Positions 1 to 6,222 of a stretch of DNA of 8,713 nucleotides are shown one piece after another; the stretch's first letter is position 1; each line of letters opens with the position of its first letter. A program made the position numbers and the translations under genes. The notes beneath the pieces were generated by a model. It did no database searches, was not told the DNA's origin, and saw only the letters and a list, made by a program, of their open reading frames with translations. The stretch comes from Gorillibacterium sp. (lineage in GTDB: Bacteria; Bacillota; Bacilli; Paenibacillales; NBRC-103111): the NCBI GenBank assembly GCA_014380705.1, contig JACMJI010000167.1:1-8713 (forward strand), written 5' to 3'.

Positions 1-58
1 CATAGTTAATGCCGTTAAACAGTTTACGTTCACCAAATGTTTCGCTTATTTAAGGCGA

Positions 59-91
59 AAAGAGCCTGTTGAATGCTCATACAGGCTCTTT
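59..91 (-). terminator. Terminator hairpin after the ABC permease gene
   Basis: A perfect 11-bp inverted repeat, AAAGAGCCTGT (59-69) and ACAGGCTCTTT (81-91), encloses an 11-base loop. It lies 37 bases past the permease stop codon, where a rho-independent terminator is expected. The A/T ends of the stem give a T-rich 3' side in either direction, so it may also stop a convergent transcript entering from the left edge of the window. The T-tract beyond the stem is short on both strands. No gene is seen in bases 1-58. Confidence 0.75.
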
Positions 92-128
92 CTATTTAAT
101 CTTTTGCTTGGACAAGCTTAAGGTTAAA

Positions 129-2621
129 TCATTCTACTGATTTTAATGCTTCAATCATATCAATCCGCTTTAGCTTCGCATGCATGGTTAACATAACAAT
201 ACTTGCGAACAGTAGGGTTAGGGATGCCGCATAAACAAAGCTCAGCCATTTGATGATGGGGCTAAACATCATCGCATCTACTTCTGATGTGATGAGTACA
301 AATCGATGTAAGATTATACCCAGGAAACTCCCCGCTATAATCCCCAACAAGCTTAAAATGATGTTCTCTCGATAAATATAGAGTGTAACTTCTTTATCGT
401 AGAAACCCAGAACTTTAATTGTTGATAGCTCGCGAATTCGTTCGGATACGTTAATATTTGTCAGATTATACAGCACAACAAATGCTAAAGCTGCAGCTGA
501 AACAATCAGTACAATGACGACGATATTCATACTATCCATCGTCTCGTCAAACGCATGACCTACACCACTCGTGAAGCTTACGATCGCAACCCGTTCATTT
601 TGCGTCAGCTTTTCACCAAAGGCATCCTCCCATTCTTGACTCACGTCATTTGTGGTTAGCAGCTGGGTATTATAGGCTGGGGTTTTGTTGAAGGTTGTTT
701 CATAATACATTGGCGTCATGTAAATATAGTGCCTTGCATAATTCTCTGTAATGCCTGCAACCTTGATTTCAAAGCGTTCATTATCATTATTCTTAACGGT
801 TAAGGTACTGCCTGCATGCAACCCATATAGCTTTGCAAGCTTCTCCGTTATAATTGCGCCTTGATCCGATAATGGCTTCTTTGCTCCGGTTCTCCGATCC
901 TTTAATACCACAAACTGATCGAAGCCTGAAGTCGTTTCGGGTACGAATAGGGTGACCTCTTGATCATTTACCGCTTTTTCATTGGCAATGACTGCATCCT
1001 GAGCAACGTTTAATGTTCCTGTTATATTCGTGGTGTCTGCTATTAATTGATCATAATCTACTTTAAGTTGTTCCGAACGTTCCTCATGAAAAGCAATGAG
1101 CGCATTGTATTTCATAATTTCACTGAACTGTATGCCCGCTATATCCCCAATAGAATCCTTTAACCCAAAGCCGGTTAGGATAAGCGCTGTACAGCCTGCC
1201 ACACCAAATACAGTCATGAACATCCGCTGCTTATAACGGAAAAGATTCCGCGCTGTAACCTTCTGCACGAAGCTAAGTCTTTTCCAGAAGAATGGTATAC
1301 GCTCTAACAGAATCCGTTGCCCGCTTTTTGGTGATTTGGGTCGCATGAGGACAGAAGCGTTACTTCTTAGCTCTACTCGCGTGGCAATAATAGCTGTCAT
1401 TGTTGTACACAGGAGCGCAACTGCAATGGAAATAGCTGAATAACTAAAGTAAAAATCCGTTCGAATCGGAGGTAAATTGTACAATGCTCCATAAGCGTTA
1501 TAAATAATCGTCGGAAAAAGCGTAAAGCCAATACCGAGCCCCAAAGCTGCTGCAGTAATGCTAGCTAATGAGCCATATACTATAAATTTTAGAATAATAT
1601 CCCAATTGCTGTAGCCTAAAGCTTTTAAGGTGCCGATCTGCAAACGCTGCTCCTCAACCATCCGGGTCATGGTGGTTAAGCTAACCAAGGCAGCAATAAG
1701 GAAGAAAAAGACCGGAAAGGCCGTAGCAATGGAAGCTAAACGAGCTGCATTATCACTAAATTCGTTATAACCTGGGTTGATGCTTCGATCGAAAACAAAA
1801 AATTTAGGCGTAGGGACCTCTGCAACCTTTTGCTTTCCCTCTGGCTTTATTGCTGCTGCATTTTCCTTCCATTGATCCATCATCGCTTGCTCTACTGTTA
1901 CTCTATGGTTCTCAATAAGCTGATCATATGCATCGGTGTAGGCCTTCTCATCTACTGTATCCGTAAAGCTAAGATAGGCTTCTGTATATACCGGTAGGTT
2001 AAAATCCTCTTCAAGAATGACGACAAACGCATCTGACGTACCTTTTCCAATACTACTGCTGCTGCGGCTATGATTCTCAATAAATTGCGGGCTTTTAACT
2101 GTTCCTACTACTTGATAACGGAGTGTTTTAAAGCTAGTCGTTAAATCCATAGCTGCATCTTTGCTGGTAAAAGTTATGGTATCACCTAAATGGTAGGAAG
2201 CGATCATGTTTGCTTTATCATCAATGGCAATCTCTCCAGATCGTTCAGGGAGTCTGCCTGAAGTAATCTGATATTGATTGAGCCTATGCGTGTTATTGTA
2301 AGAAAAAACTTTGGCAATTAAGCCCTTCTCGTCTATAAAAGTATCCGCTGTGTACCCTGCTTCAATCTCCTTAACGCCTGGCACGTTTTTTAGGGCAGCA
2401 ATATGTTCCATCGTTAAGCCATGGGTCGACTGAACCTTCAGATCCATTAACTGATGCTCTACAAAATAACGGTCCGCAGTGGTCAGCATATCTGGACCGG
2501 TCGCTTTAATTCCAGCAAAGAAGCAGACACCAAGAGAAATGATCGCGAGGATGGAGAGGAACCTTGCTTTCGTACGCCAAATTTCACGGAATATATCTTT
2601 CCATAATGCTTTTTTCTTCAA
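129..2621 (-). CDS. ABC transporter permease, duplicated FtsX/MacB-type
   Basis: Membrane subunit of an ABC transporter, about 830 residues. Numbered from an upstream ATG at 2651, the likely membrane segments fall near residues 31-48, 307-330, 357-388, 402-425, 480-500, 710-733, 762-785 and 803-825. This 1+3+1+3 pattern is two FtsX-type units in tandem. Each unit carries a large extracytoplasmic domain (about 50-305 and 500-705), as in MacB-like mechanotransmission permeases. The motif 'TLKALGY' after segment 2 and 'TIKVLGF' after segment 6 are the repeated cytoplasmic coupling segments of the FtsX fold. The ATG at 2651 would overlap the ATPase gene by 17 bases and has no clear ribosome binding site. 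The TTG at 2621 follows GGGAG by 9 bases and starts 13 bases after the ATPase stop, so I prefer it; the protein then begins MKKKALWKD. Family members export peptides, antibiotics or lipids, or act in signalling. The substrate cannot be read from sequence, and no HlyD-type adaptor or regulator gene lies next to it. Confidence 0.9.
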   Translation of the reverse strand: MKKKALWKDIFREIWRTKARFLSILAIISLGVCFFAGIKATGPDMLTTADRYFVEHQLMDLKVQSTHGLTMEHIAALKNVPGVKEIEAGYTADTFIDEKGLIAKVFSYNNTHRLNQYQITSGRLPERSGEIAIDDKANMIASYHLGDTITFTSKDAAMDLTTSFKTLRYQVVGTVKSPQFIENHSRSSSSIGKGTSDAFVVILEEDFNLPVYTEAYLSFTDTVDEKAYTDAYDQLIENHRVTVEQAMMDQWKENAAAIKPEGKQKVAEVPTPKFFVFDRSINPGYNEFSDNAARLASIATAFPVFFFLIAALVSLTTMTRMVEEQRLQIGTLKALGYSNWDIILKFIVYGSLASITAAALGLGIGFTLFPTIIYNAYGALYNLPPIRTDFYFSYSAISIAVALLCTTMTAIIATRVELRSNASVLMRPKSPKSGQRILLERIPFFWKRLSFVQKVTARNLFRYKQRMFMTVFGVAGCTALILTGFGLKDSIGDIAGIQFSEIMKYNALIAFHEERSEQLKVDYDQLIADTTNITGTLNVAQDAVIANEKAVNDQEVTLFVPETTSGFDQFVVLKDRRTGAKKPLSDQGAIITEKLAKLYGLHAGSTLTVKNNDNERFEIKVAGITENYARHYIYMTPMYYETTFNKTPAYNTQLLTTNDVSQEWEDAFGEKLTQNERVAIVSFTSGVGHAFDETMDSMNIVVIVLIVSAAALAFVVLYNLTNINVSERIRELSTIKVLGFYDKEVTLYIYRENIILSLLGIIAGSFLGIILHRFVLITSEVDAMMFSPIIKWLSFVYAASLTLLFASIVMLTMHAKLKRIDMIEALKSVE

Positions 2622-2634
2622 TTTTATTAGCTCC

Positions 2635-3345
2635 CTACCACTCAATGTCATGAACAGCTATCGGATGAGGATTCTGTACTATTCTACGTACCTTGGCATT
2701 GTTGATTTCAATTACGCGATCCGCCATTGGAGCAATCGCTAGGTTATGTGTAATGACAATAACGGTTGTTCCCGTCTGACGACAGGTGTCCTGTAGCAAT
2801 TTGAGTACTTGTTTCCCTGTGTTGTAATCAAGCGCACCCGTTGGTTCGTCACATAACAGTAATTTGGGCTGCTTGGCCAGGGCTCTGGCAATCGCCACAC
2901 GCTGTTGTTCTCCACCGGAAAGCTGAGCAGGAAAGTTATTTAAGCGCTCGCCAAGTCCAACATCATGAAGTACCTTCTCCGCGTCCAGCGCATGAGGGGA
3001 AATTTGGGAGGCAAGCTCTACATTCTCAAGTGTCGTTAAGTTCGGTACCAAATTATAGAATTGGAAAACAAACCCGACATCGTTCCGCCGGTACTGCGTC
3101 AGTTCTTTGCTGCTGAAGCGAGCGATATCTGTCTCATCCACAATAACCTGACCCTCATCCGCTTTATCCATTCCACCTAAAATATTTAAAACCGTGGATT
3201 TGCCCGCGCCACTCGGACCGACAATAATAGCAAATTCACCTTTTTCAATTTCAAAGCTCACCCCATCATTAGCAACAATCGTGGTTTCACCCATTTTATA
3301 ACGTTTATATGCATCTTTAATCGTCACAAATGCCATTGCTTCCAT
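2635..3345 (-). CDS. ABC transporter ATP-binding protein, LolD/MacB-type
   Basis: Cytoplasmic ATPase subunit, 236 residues, that powers the permease encoded just downstream. All nucleotide-binding motifs are intact: Walker [10 protein letters not shown] (43-51), Q-loop Q95 in 'VFQFYNLVP', signature LSGGEQQR (142-149), Walker B LLLCDEP (162-168) with catalytic E167, D-loop 'GALD' (170-173) and switch H200. The 'FQFYNLVP' and 'DEPTGALD' sequences are typical of the group that pairs with FtsX-like permeases (LolD, MacB, BceA, YknY). The length is normal for the group. Two starts are possible: ATG at 3345, with GGAG only 4 bases upstream, and an in-frame ATG at 3336 giving MAFVTIKD, which resembles family N-termini. 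The gene is first in a two-gene operon and its stop codon overlaps the GGGAG region serving the permease. The substrate is unknown. Confidence 0.93.
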   Translation of the reverse strand: MEAMAFVTIKDAYKRYKMGETTIVANDGVSFEIEKGEFAIIVGPSGAGKSTVLNILGGMDKADEGQVIVDETDIARFSSKELTQYRRNDVGFVFQFYNLVPNLTTLENVELASQISPHALDAEKVLHDVGLGERLNNFPAQLSGGEQQRVAIARALAKQPKLLLCDEPTGALDYNTGKQVLKLLQDTCRQTGTTVIVITHNLAIAPMADRVIEINNAKVRRIVQNPHPIAVHDIEW

Positions 3346-3367
3346 TCCACTCCGATCCTGTTTCCTC

Positions 3368-3397
3368 TATATAAGTCGCTTAAATAGTTTATCACAA
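3368..3397 (-). promoter_or_regulatory. Candidate promoter of the ABC operon
   Basis: On the minus strand, TTGTGA (3397-3392) and TATATA (3373-3368) are separated by 18 bases; each matches the sigma-A consensus at 4 of 6 positions. Transcription would start near 3361, leaving a leader of about 15 to 24 bases depending on which ATG of the ATPase gene is used. Found by eye; moderate-to-weak match. Confidence 0.4.
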
Positions 3398-3410
3398 AAA
3401 GTCAAAACGG

Positions 3411-3434
3411 TATAAGACCAAGACGGTCTCTATA
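3411..3434. promoter_or_regulatory. Inverted repeat, candidate operator for the ABC operon
   Basis: AGACC (3415-3419) and GGTCT (3425-3429) form an inverted repeat around a 5-base spacer. It is flanked by TATA on the left (3411-3414) and by TATA on the right (3431-3434) after a one-base offset, so the symmetry extends over 24 bases. It sits 14 bases upstream of the -35 box proposed for the ABC operon. The size and symmetry suit a dimeric repressor or activator, but no regulator gene is adjacent. Confidence 0.4.
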
Positions 3435-3447
3435 AGAAACCTTAAGC

Positions 3448-3469
3448 CCTAATAAAGGAACTTATTAGG
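3448..3469. promoter_or_regulatory. Perfect 8-bp inverted repeat upstream of the ferritin-like gene
   Basis: CCTAATAA (3448-3455) and TTATTAGG (3462-3469) are exact inverted copies around a 6-base spacer. The repeat ends two bases before the TTGGCA proposed as the -35 box of the plus-strand ferritin-like gene. This is a plausible place for an operator. Forming a hairpin at this position would serve no obvious termination role because no T-tract follows. Confidence 0.4.
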
Positions 3470-3471
3470 CA

Positions 3472-3498
3472 TTGGCACATATGCTGACTCTATATAAC
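3472..3498 (+). promoter_or_regulatory. Candidate promoter of the ferritin-like gene
   Basis: TTGGCA (3472-3477) and TATAAC (3493-3498) are good -35 and -10 hexamers, but the 15-base spacer is shorter than the preferred 17. The start codon follows 25 bases after the -10 box. A short spacer often means activator dependence or an alternative sigma factor; this cannot be decided here. Confidence 0.35.
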
Positions 3499-3523
3499 AC
3501 AAATATTGGAGGTCATTAAATCT

Positions 3524-4003
3524 ATGTATGGGATATACCCAAATTGGTATCGGCCTGCCTTCAACCCCCTATGGTCAACAACAACTGAACAAGCTATAGG
3601 ATTGATGATGGAAGCCGTTCAGGGAGAAAGAGCGGATGAACTCTTCTACGATGAATTAATTAAGCTTGCCCCTAACCGTGAACAAGCTTCAATCATTACC
3701 TCGATTCGTAATGATGAACGGGGGCATAACCAAATGTTTCGACAAATGTATCAGAAGCTTACGGGTCGCGAAATAACTGGAATGAATCATGAGGATCATA
3801 AACCTGTAAAAACCTACATCGATGGTTTACAGCAAGCTCTTATGGGTGAGCTAGCAGCTGTGGAGAAATATCGTAGAATATGGTTTGGTCTACCCGAAGG
3901 GATTTATCGAGACACTTTGTATGGAATCATCCTTGATGAATTAAAGCATGCAAGTAAATATAATTACTTAATCACATTAAACCTTACGGCTAGATTGGAT
4001 TAA
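3524..4003 (+). CDS. Ferritin-like (rubrerythrin-type) diiron protein
   Basis: Small soluble protein of 159 residues with the ferritin-like four-helix fold. Two half-units show the diiron ligand pattern: E35 and E65-x-x-H68 in the first half, E109 and E139-x-x-H142 in the second. In both, the first Glu precedes the ExxH Glu by exactly 30 residues, giving a clear internal pseudo-twofold repeat (E114 is a weaker alternative to E109). The rubredoxin-like FeS4 domain of classical rubrerythrins is absent, since the protein has no Cys pairs. Related short proteins occur in Bacillus and Paenibacillus, some linked to oxidative stress or to sporulation; the exact role here is unknown. The ATG at 3524 is chosen because TGGAGG lies 11 bases upstream; the in-frame TTG at 3506 overlaps that ribosome binding site. 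The gene is monocistronic, divergent from the ABC operon and followed by a strong terminator. Confidence 0.85.
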   Translation: MYGIYPNWYRPAFNPLWSTTTEQAIGLMMEAVQGERADELFYDELIKLAPNREQASIITSIRNDERGHNQMFRQMYQKLTGREITGMNHEDHKPVKTYIDGLQQALMGELAAVEKYRRIWFGLPEGIYRDTLYGIILDELKHASKYNYLITLNLTARLD

Positions 4004-4023
4004 TCTATTCTTGTGAAACGTCA

Positions 4024-4050
4024 AAAAGACTGCATCGTATGCAGTCTTTT
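4024..4050. terminator. Bidirectional terminator after the ferritin-like gene
   Basis: A perfect 12-bp stem, AAAAGACTGCAT (4024-4035) and ATGCAGTCTTTT (4039-4050), closes a 3-base loop 20 bases past the stop codon. The A/T-rich stem ends give T4 on the plus strand and T5 on the minus strand. It can therefore end both the ferritin-like transcript and the convergent racemase-family transcript. Confidence 0.85.
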
Positions 4051-4051
4051 C

Positions 4052-4217
4052 AGGCTGCTTAAGAAACCAGCGACGTTACGAATTTGAACTGTCGGTTTTG
4101 GGCGCGCTTGAAATGGCATCCTCTGATTAGAGGAAGGGTACGATGCCATTTCAAAGGCGCCGCGTAAACGCTACACTAGGGCACCAAATTCTCCACTTCG
4201 GGTTTCTTAAGCAGCCT
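4052..4217. repeat. 166-bp imperfect palindrome with 17-bp terminal inverted repeats
   Basis: AGGCTGCTTAAGAAACC (4052-4068) is the exact reverse complement of 4201-4217. Nested inside are GAATTTG (4080-4086) with CAAATTC (4185-4191), four GC pairs (4104-4107 with 4157-4160), and a perfect 13-bp stem TTGAAATGGCATC (4108-4120) with 4142-4154. A small CTCT/AGAG hairpin sits in the apical loop. The whole unit folds as one long interrupted hairpin. A run of seven T (4217-4223) closes the right end, so on the plus strand the outer stem could also terminate transcription. The element has no convincing ORF. It could be a miniature inverted-repeat element, a REP-like intergenic repeat or a structured RNA. 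Confidence 0.7.
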
Positions 4218-4245
4218 TTTTTTGTTTATCTATTATTTCAGAGGG

Positions 4246-4950
4246 TCAATACCTGTTTTCCGTCTGTAAGGCAAAATCCACAGCTTTTTTGGCATGTAAG
4301 AAAGTAGTATCGAATAGAGGAACAGAAGCATCCTCGGGTTTAACAAGAAGGGAGATCTCTGTGCAGCCAAGAATGATTCCCTCGGCCCCTGCTACAACCA
4401 TGAGATTCATGATGTGTATGAATTGATCCCGTGAAATAGACTGGATATTCCCCTTACATAATTCCTCGTAAATAACACGATGTACTATTTCTCGGTTTTT
4501 CTCATCCGGTATAATCACTTCAAGACCATTCTTCTCAAGCACCCCTCGGTAAAATTCCTGTTCCATCGTAAACCTTGTACCAAGGAGGCCTACCCTTCTC
4601 AGCTTTTTATGTTGTATCTCCTCGACAGCAGCTTGAGCGATATGAAGAAAAGGAATATGTATGGAGCTTGTAATTTCCTCAGCCAACCGATGCATCGTAT
4701 TCGTACACAGAACAAGAGCATCGGCACCCGCATTCTCAAGCGAAAGAGCAGCATTTACGAGGATCTTACCGGCATCCTGCCAGCGCCCCTCCTGTTGGCA
4801 TTGTTCGATTTCAGCAAAATTTACACTATATAGGATGCATTTTGCCGAATTCTGTCCACCTAGACGCTGTTGAACCAGTTCGTTCATCATACGATAATAT
4901 TCCGCTGACGAATTCCAGCTCATTCCACCAAGCAGCCCAATTGTTTTCAT
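4246..4950 (-). CDS. Aspartate/glutamate racemase family protein (YgeA/RacX-like)
   Basis: Cytoplasmic, cofactor-independent amino acid racemase of 234 residues, a usual length for the family. The N-terminus reads MKTIGLLGGMSWNSS, the typical beta-strand and substrate loop. The two catalytic cysteines are present: C82 in 'LCTNTMH' and C196 in 'GCTEI', one in each pseudo-symmetric half. The CTNTMH form points to the broad-specificity YgeA/RacX branch rather than glutamate racemase MurI. Enzymes of this branch interconvert several L- and D-amino acids; in Bacillus RacX has been linked to non-canonical D-amino acids. The gene stands alone on the minus strand. A GAGG lies 10 bases before the ATG, and a TATAAT box embedded in an inverted repeat lies further upstream. 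Its transcript runs toward the palindromic element and the bidirectional terminator. The substrate is not decidable from sequence. Confidence 0.88.
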   Translation of the reverse strand: MKTIGLLGGMSWNSSAEYYRMMNELVQQRLGGQNSAKCILYSVNFAEIEQCQQEGRWQDAGKILVNAALSLENAGADALVLCTNTMHRLAEEITSSIHIPFLHIAQAAVEEIQHKKLRRVGLLGTRFTMEQEFYRGVLEKNGLEVIIPDEKNREIVHRVIYEELCKGNIQSISRDQFIHIMNLMVVAGAEGIILGCTEISLLVKPEDASVPLFDTTFLHAKKAVDFALQTENRY

Positions 4951-4975
4951 CAGGTTGTCGCCTCAATCCTGTATT

Positions 4976-5007
4976 ATTTCATAGTATTATACCCTATTCT
5001 ATGAAAT
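4976..5007 (-). promoter_or_regulatory. Racemase-family gene promoter inside a 9-bp inverted repeat
   Basis: On the minus strand a perfect TATAAT -10 box (4991-4986) lies 35 bases upstream of the start codon. ATTTCATAG (4976-4984) and CTATGAAAT (4999-5007), exact inverted copies 14 bases apart, flank it. A candidate TTGCCA -35 (5012-5007) gives a 15-base spacer. A separate 10-base palindrome, CAATATATTG (5010-5019), overlaps the -35 region. A protein bound to either palindrome would block RNA polymerase, so these are good operator candidates. Confidence 0.55.
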
Positions 5008-5122
5008 GGCAATATATTGTATTTCACATCAGTAGCGTTGCATTAAACTTGTTATGAAAATGAAAACCGAATCGAACGTCAAGAGGGCGATAAGAAACAG
5101 GTGTTTGGTAGGACTTTCACCA

Positions 5123-5151
5123 ACTAAAGCGTGCATCTGGGACGCTTTAGT
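5123..5151. other. Second hairpin past the sugar operon terminator
   Basis: ACTAAAGCGT (5123-5132) and ACGCTTTAGT (5142-5151) form a perfect 10-bp stem with a 9-base loop. No T-tract follows on either strand, so it is not a standard terminator. It directly follows the terminator at 5155-5181 in the minus direction and may protect the mRNA 3' end or act as a backup pause site. The rest of 4951-5196 holds the racemase-family promoter region and no gene. Confidence 0.4.
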
Positions 5152-5154
5152 AAA

Positions 5155-5181
5155 AAGGGAAGCCATTGGGGGGCTTCCCTT
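5155..5181 (-). terminator. Terminator of the sugar-oxidation operon
   Basis: AAGGGAAGCC (5155-5164) and GGCTTCCCTT (5172-5181) form a perfect 10-bp stem with a 7-base loop. On the minus strand the stem ends in a T-tract (TTTTT, 5156-5152), and it begins 15 bases past the dehydrogenase stop codon. This is a classic rho-independent terminator, and it fixes the operon end after the third gene. Confidence 0.88.
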
Positions 5182-5196
5182 AAAATCTGTCTTTAC

Positions 5197-6210
5197 CTAT
5201 ACCTCTACAATCGCCTTAATTACTCCGGACGTGGGATCGAGCCAACTGGTGAATTGCTCGATCAGTTCATCAAATACCGTGCGATGGGAAATATAAGGAC
5301 CAATCTGGAGCGAACGGCTCTCGATCGCTTCGAGCACCGAGACAAAGTCTTCGCGGGTTGCATTGCGACTCCCCATCAATGTTAGCTCCTTCCGGTGAAA
5401 ATCTGGGTCATGGAAGGAAATATCCGCTTTAACCAACCCCACATAGATTACTCTACCGCCATTTGCGGCGTAACTGAAGGCCTGACTCATCGAACGCGCG
5501 TTGCCTGTTGCATCGAAAACGGCGCTAGCCATATCACCGTCCGTGATGGTCTTCAACTCCACTTCAGGCTGGTCAGTGGCATCAATCGTGTGGTCAACAC
5601 CTGCCCAGGTGCGACAGAAGTTAAGGCGCTCACGGTTGGTGTCCATAGCGATGACTGTGGCACCAGCGCGCTTTGCGAGCGCCATGACACCGAGGCCAAT
5701 CGGACCGGCACCGATTACGAGCACTGTCTCACCCGGAATAACCGAAGCGCGTCTCACCGCGTGCGCCCCGATGCTCAGAGGCTCAAGCATGACCGCTTCA
5801 TCAAGCGACAAGCGATTTGCTTGAACCAAGTGATCCATGGGAACGTTGAGGTATTCACGCATGCCGCCGTCCACATGAACACCGAATACGCGCATATTCG
5901 TGCAACAGTTCGTCTTGCCTGCACGGCAAGCGACACACTTACCACATTCCAAATAAGGAATGACCGCAACATGATCGCCGCAAGCCAACCCGTTCGCCTC
6001 ACCGTTGATGGATTCGATGGTACCCGACAACTCATGCCCGAGAATGCGGGGATAAGAGAAAAACGGTTGATTTCCGCGAAAAGCATGTAAATCCGAGCCG
6101 CAAATTCCGATGCGCCGAATCCGAATCAACGCCTCTCCAGGTGAAGGAGTTGGGATCTCCGTATCCAGCATCACGAACTCATTTATTTGATTACATACAA
6201 TTGTTTTCAT
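5197..6210 (-). CDS. Zinc-dependent MDR dehydrogenase, L-galactonate dehydrogenase-like
   Basis: Cytoplasmic medium-chain dehydrogenase/reductase of 337 residues. Catalytic zinc ligands are C37 (in 'GICGSD'), H59 and E60 (in 'LGHE'), with E143 as the usual fourth ligand. The structural zinc site has the complete C89-x2-C92-x2-C95-x7-C103 pattern. The Rossmann motif is GAGPIG (167-172), and D190 at the end of the second strand indicates NAD+ rather than NADP+. The segments 'GNQPFFSYPR', 'VAVIPY' and 'MGSRNAT' recall E. coli YjjN/LgoD, which oxidises L-galactonate to D-tagaturonate, and the related RspB; this is from memory, not an alignment. GGGAGG lies just before the ATG and overlaps the end of the aldo/keto reductase gene, 12 bases away. 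It is the last gene of the operon and probably oxidises the aldonate made by the two other enzymes. Alternatives are sorbitol- or threonine-dehydrogenase-like activity. Confidence 0.85.
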   Translation of the reverse strand: MKTIVCNQINEFVMLDTEIPTPSPGEALIRIRRIGICGSDLHAFRGNQPFFSYPRILGHELSGTIESINGEANGLACGDHVAVIPYLECGKCVACRAGKTNCCTNMRVFGVHVDGGMREYLNVPMDHLVQANRLSLDEAVMLEPLSIGAHAVRRASVIPGETVLVIGAGPIGLGVMALAKRAGATVIAMDTNRERLNFCRTWAGVDHTIDATDQPEVELKTITDGDMASAVFDATGNARSMSQAFSYAANGGRVIYVGLVKADISFHDPDFHRKELTLMGSRNATREDFVSVLEAIESRSLQIGPYISHRTVFDELIEQFTSWLDPTSGVIKAIVEV

Positions 6211-6222
6211 ACTTGACCTCCC

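Noticed and set aside
2479..2742. Plus-strand open frame of 87 codons across the ABC gene junction
   Set aside because: It overlaps two well-supported minus-strand genes and has no ribosome binding site or recognisable domain.
3506..3523. Upstream TTG start for the ferritin-like protein
   Set aside because: The TTG overlaps the TGGAGG ribosome binding site that serves the ATG at 3524.
4052..4217. Palindromic element considered as a tRNA, riboswitch or attC site
   Set aside because: There is no cloverleaf with conserved tRNA bases, no downstream gene it could lead into as a riboswitch on the plus strand, and no integrase core sites.
5123..5151. Hairpin considered as an independent rho-independent terminator
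   Set aside because: The stem is perfect, but no T-tract follows on either strand, so it is kept only as a hairpin.
5501..5824. Plus-strand open frame of 107 codons antisense to the zinc dehydrogenase
   Set aside because: Same region, no start signals and low-complexity composition.
5395..6090. Plus-strand open frame of 231 codons
   Set aside because: It lies wholly antisense to the zinc dehydrogenase, whose motifs are complete, has no ribosome binding site and reads as no known domain. It is a by-product of GC-rich codons on the other strand.
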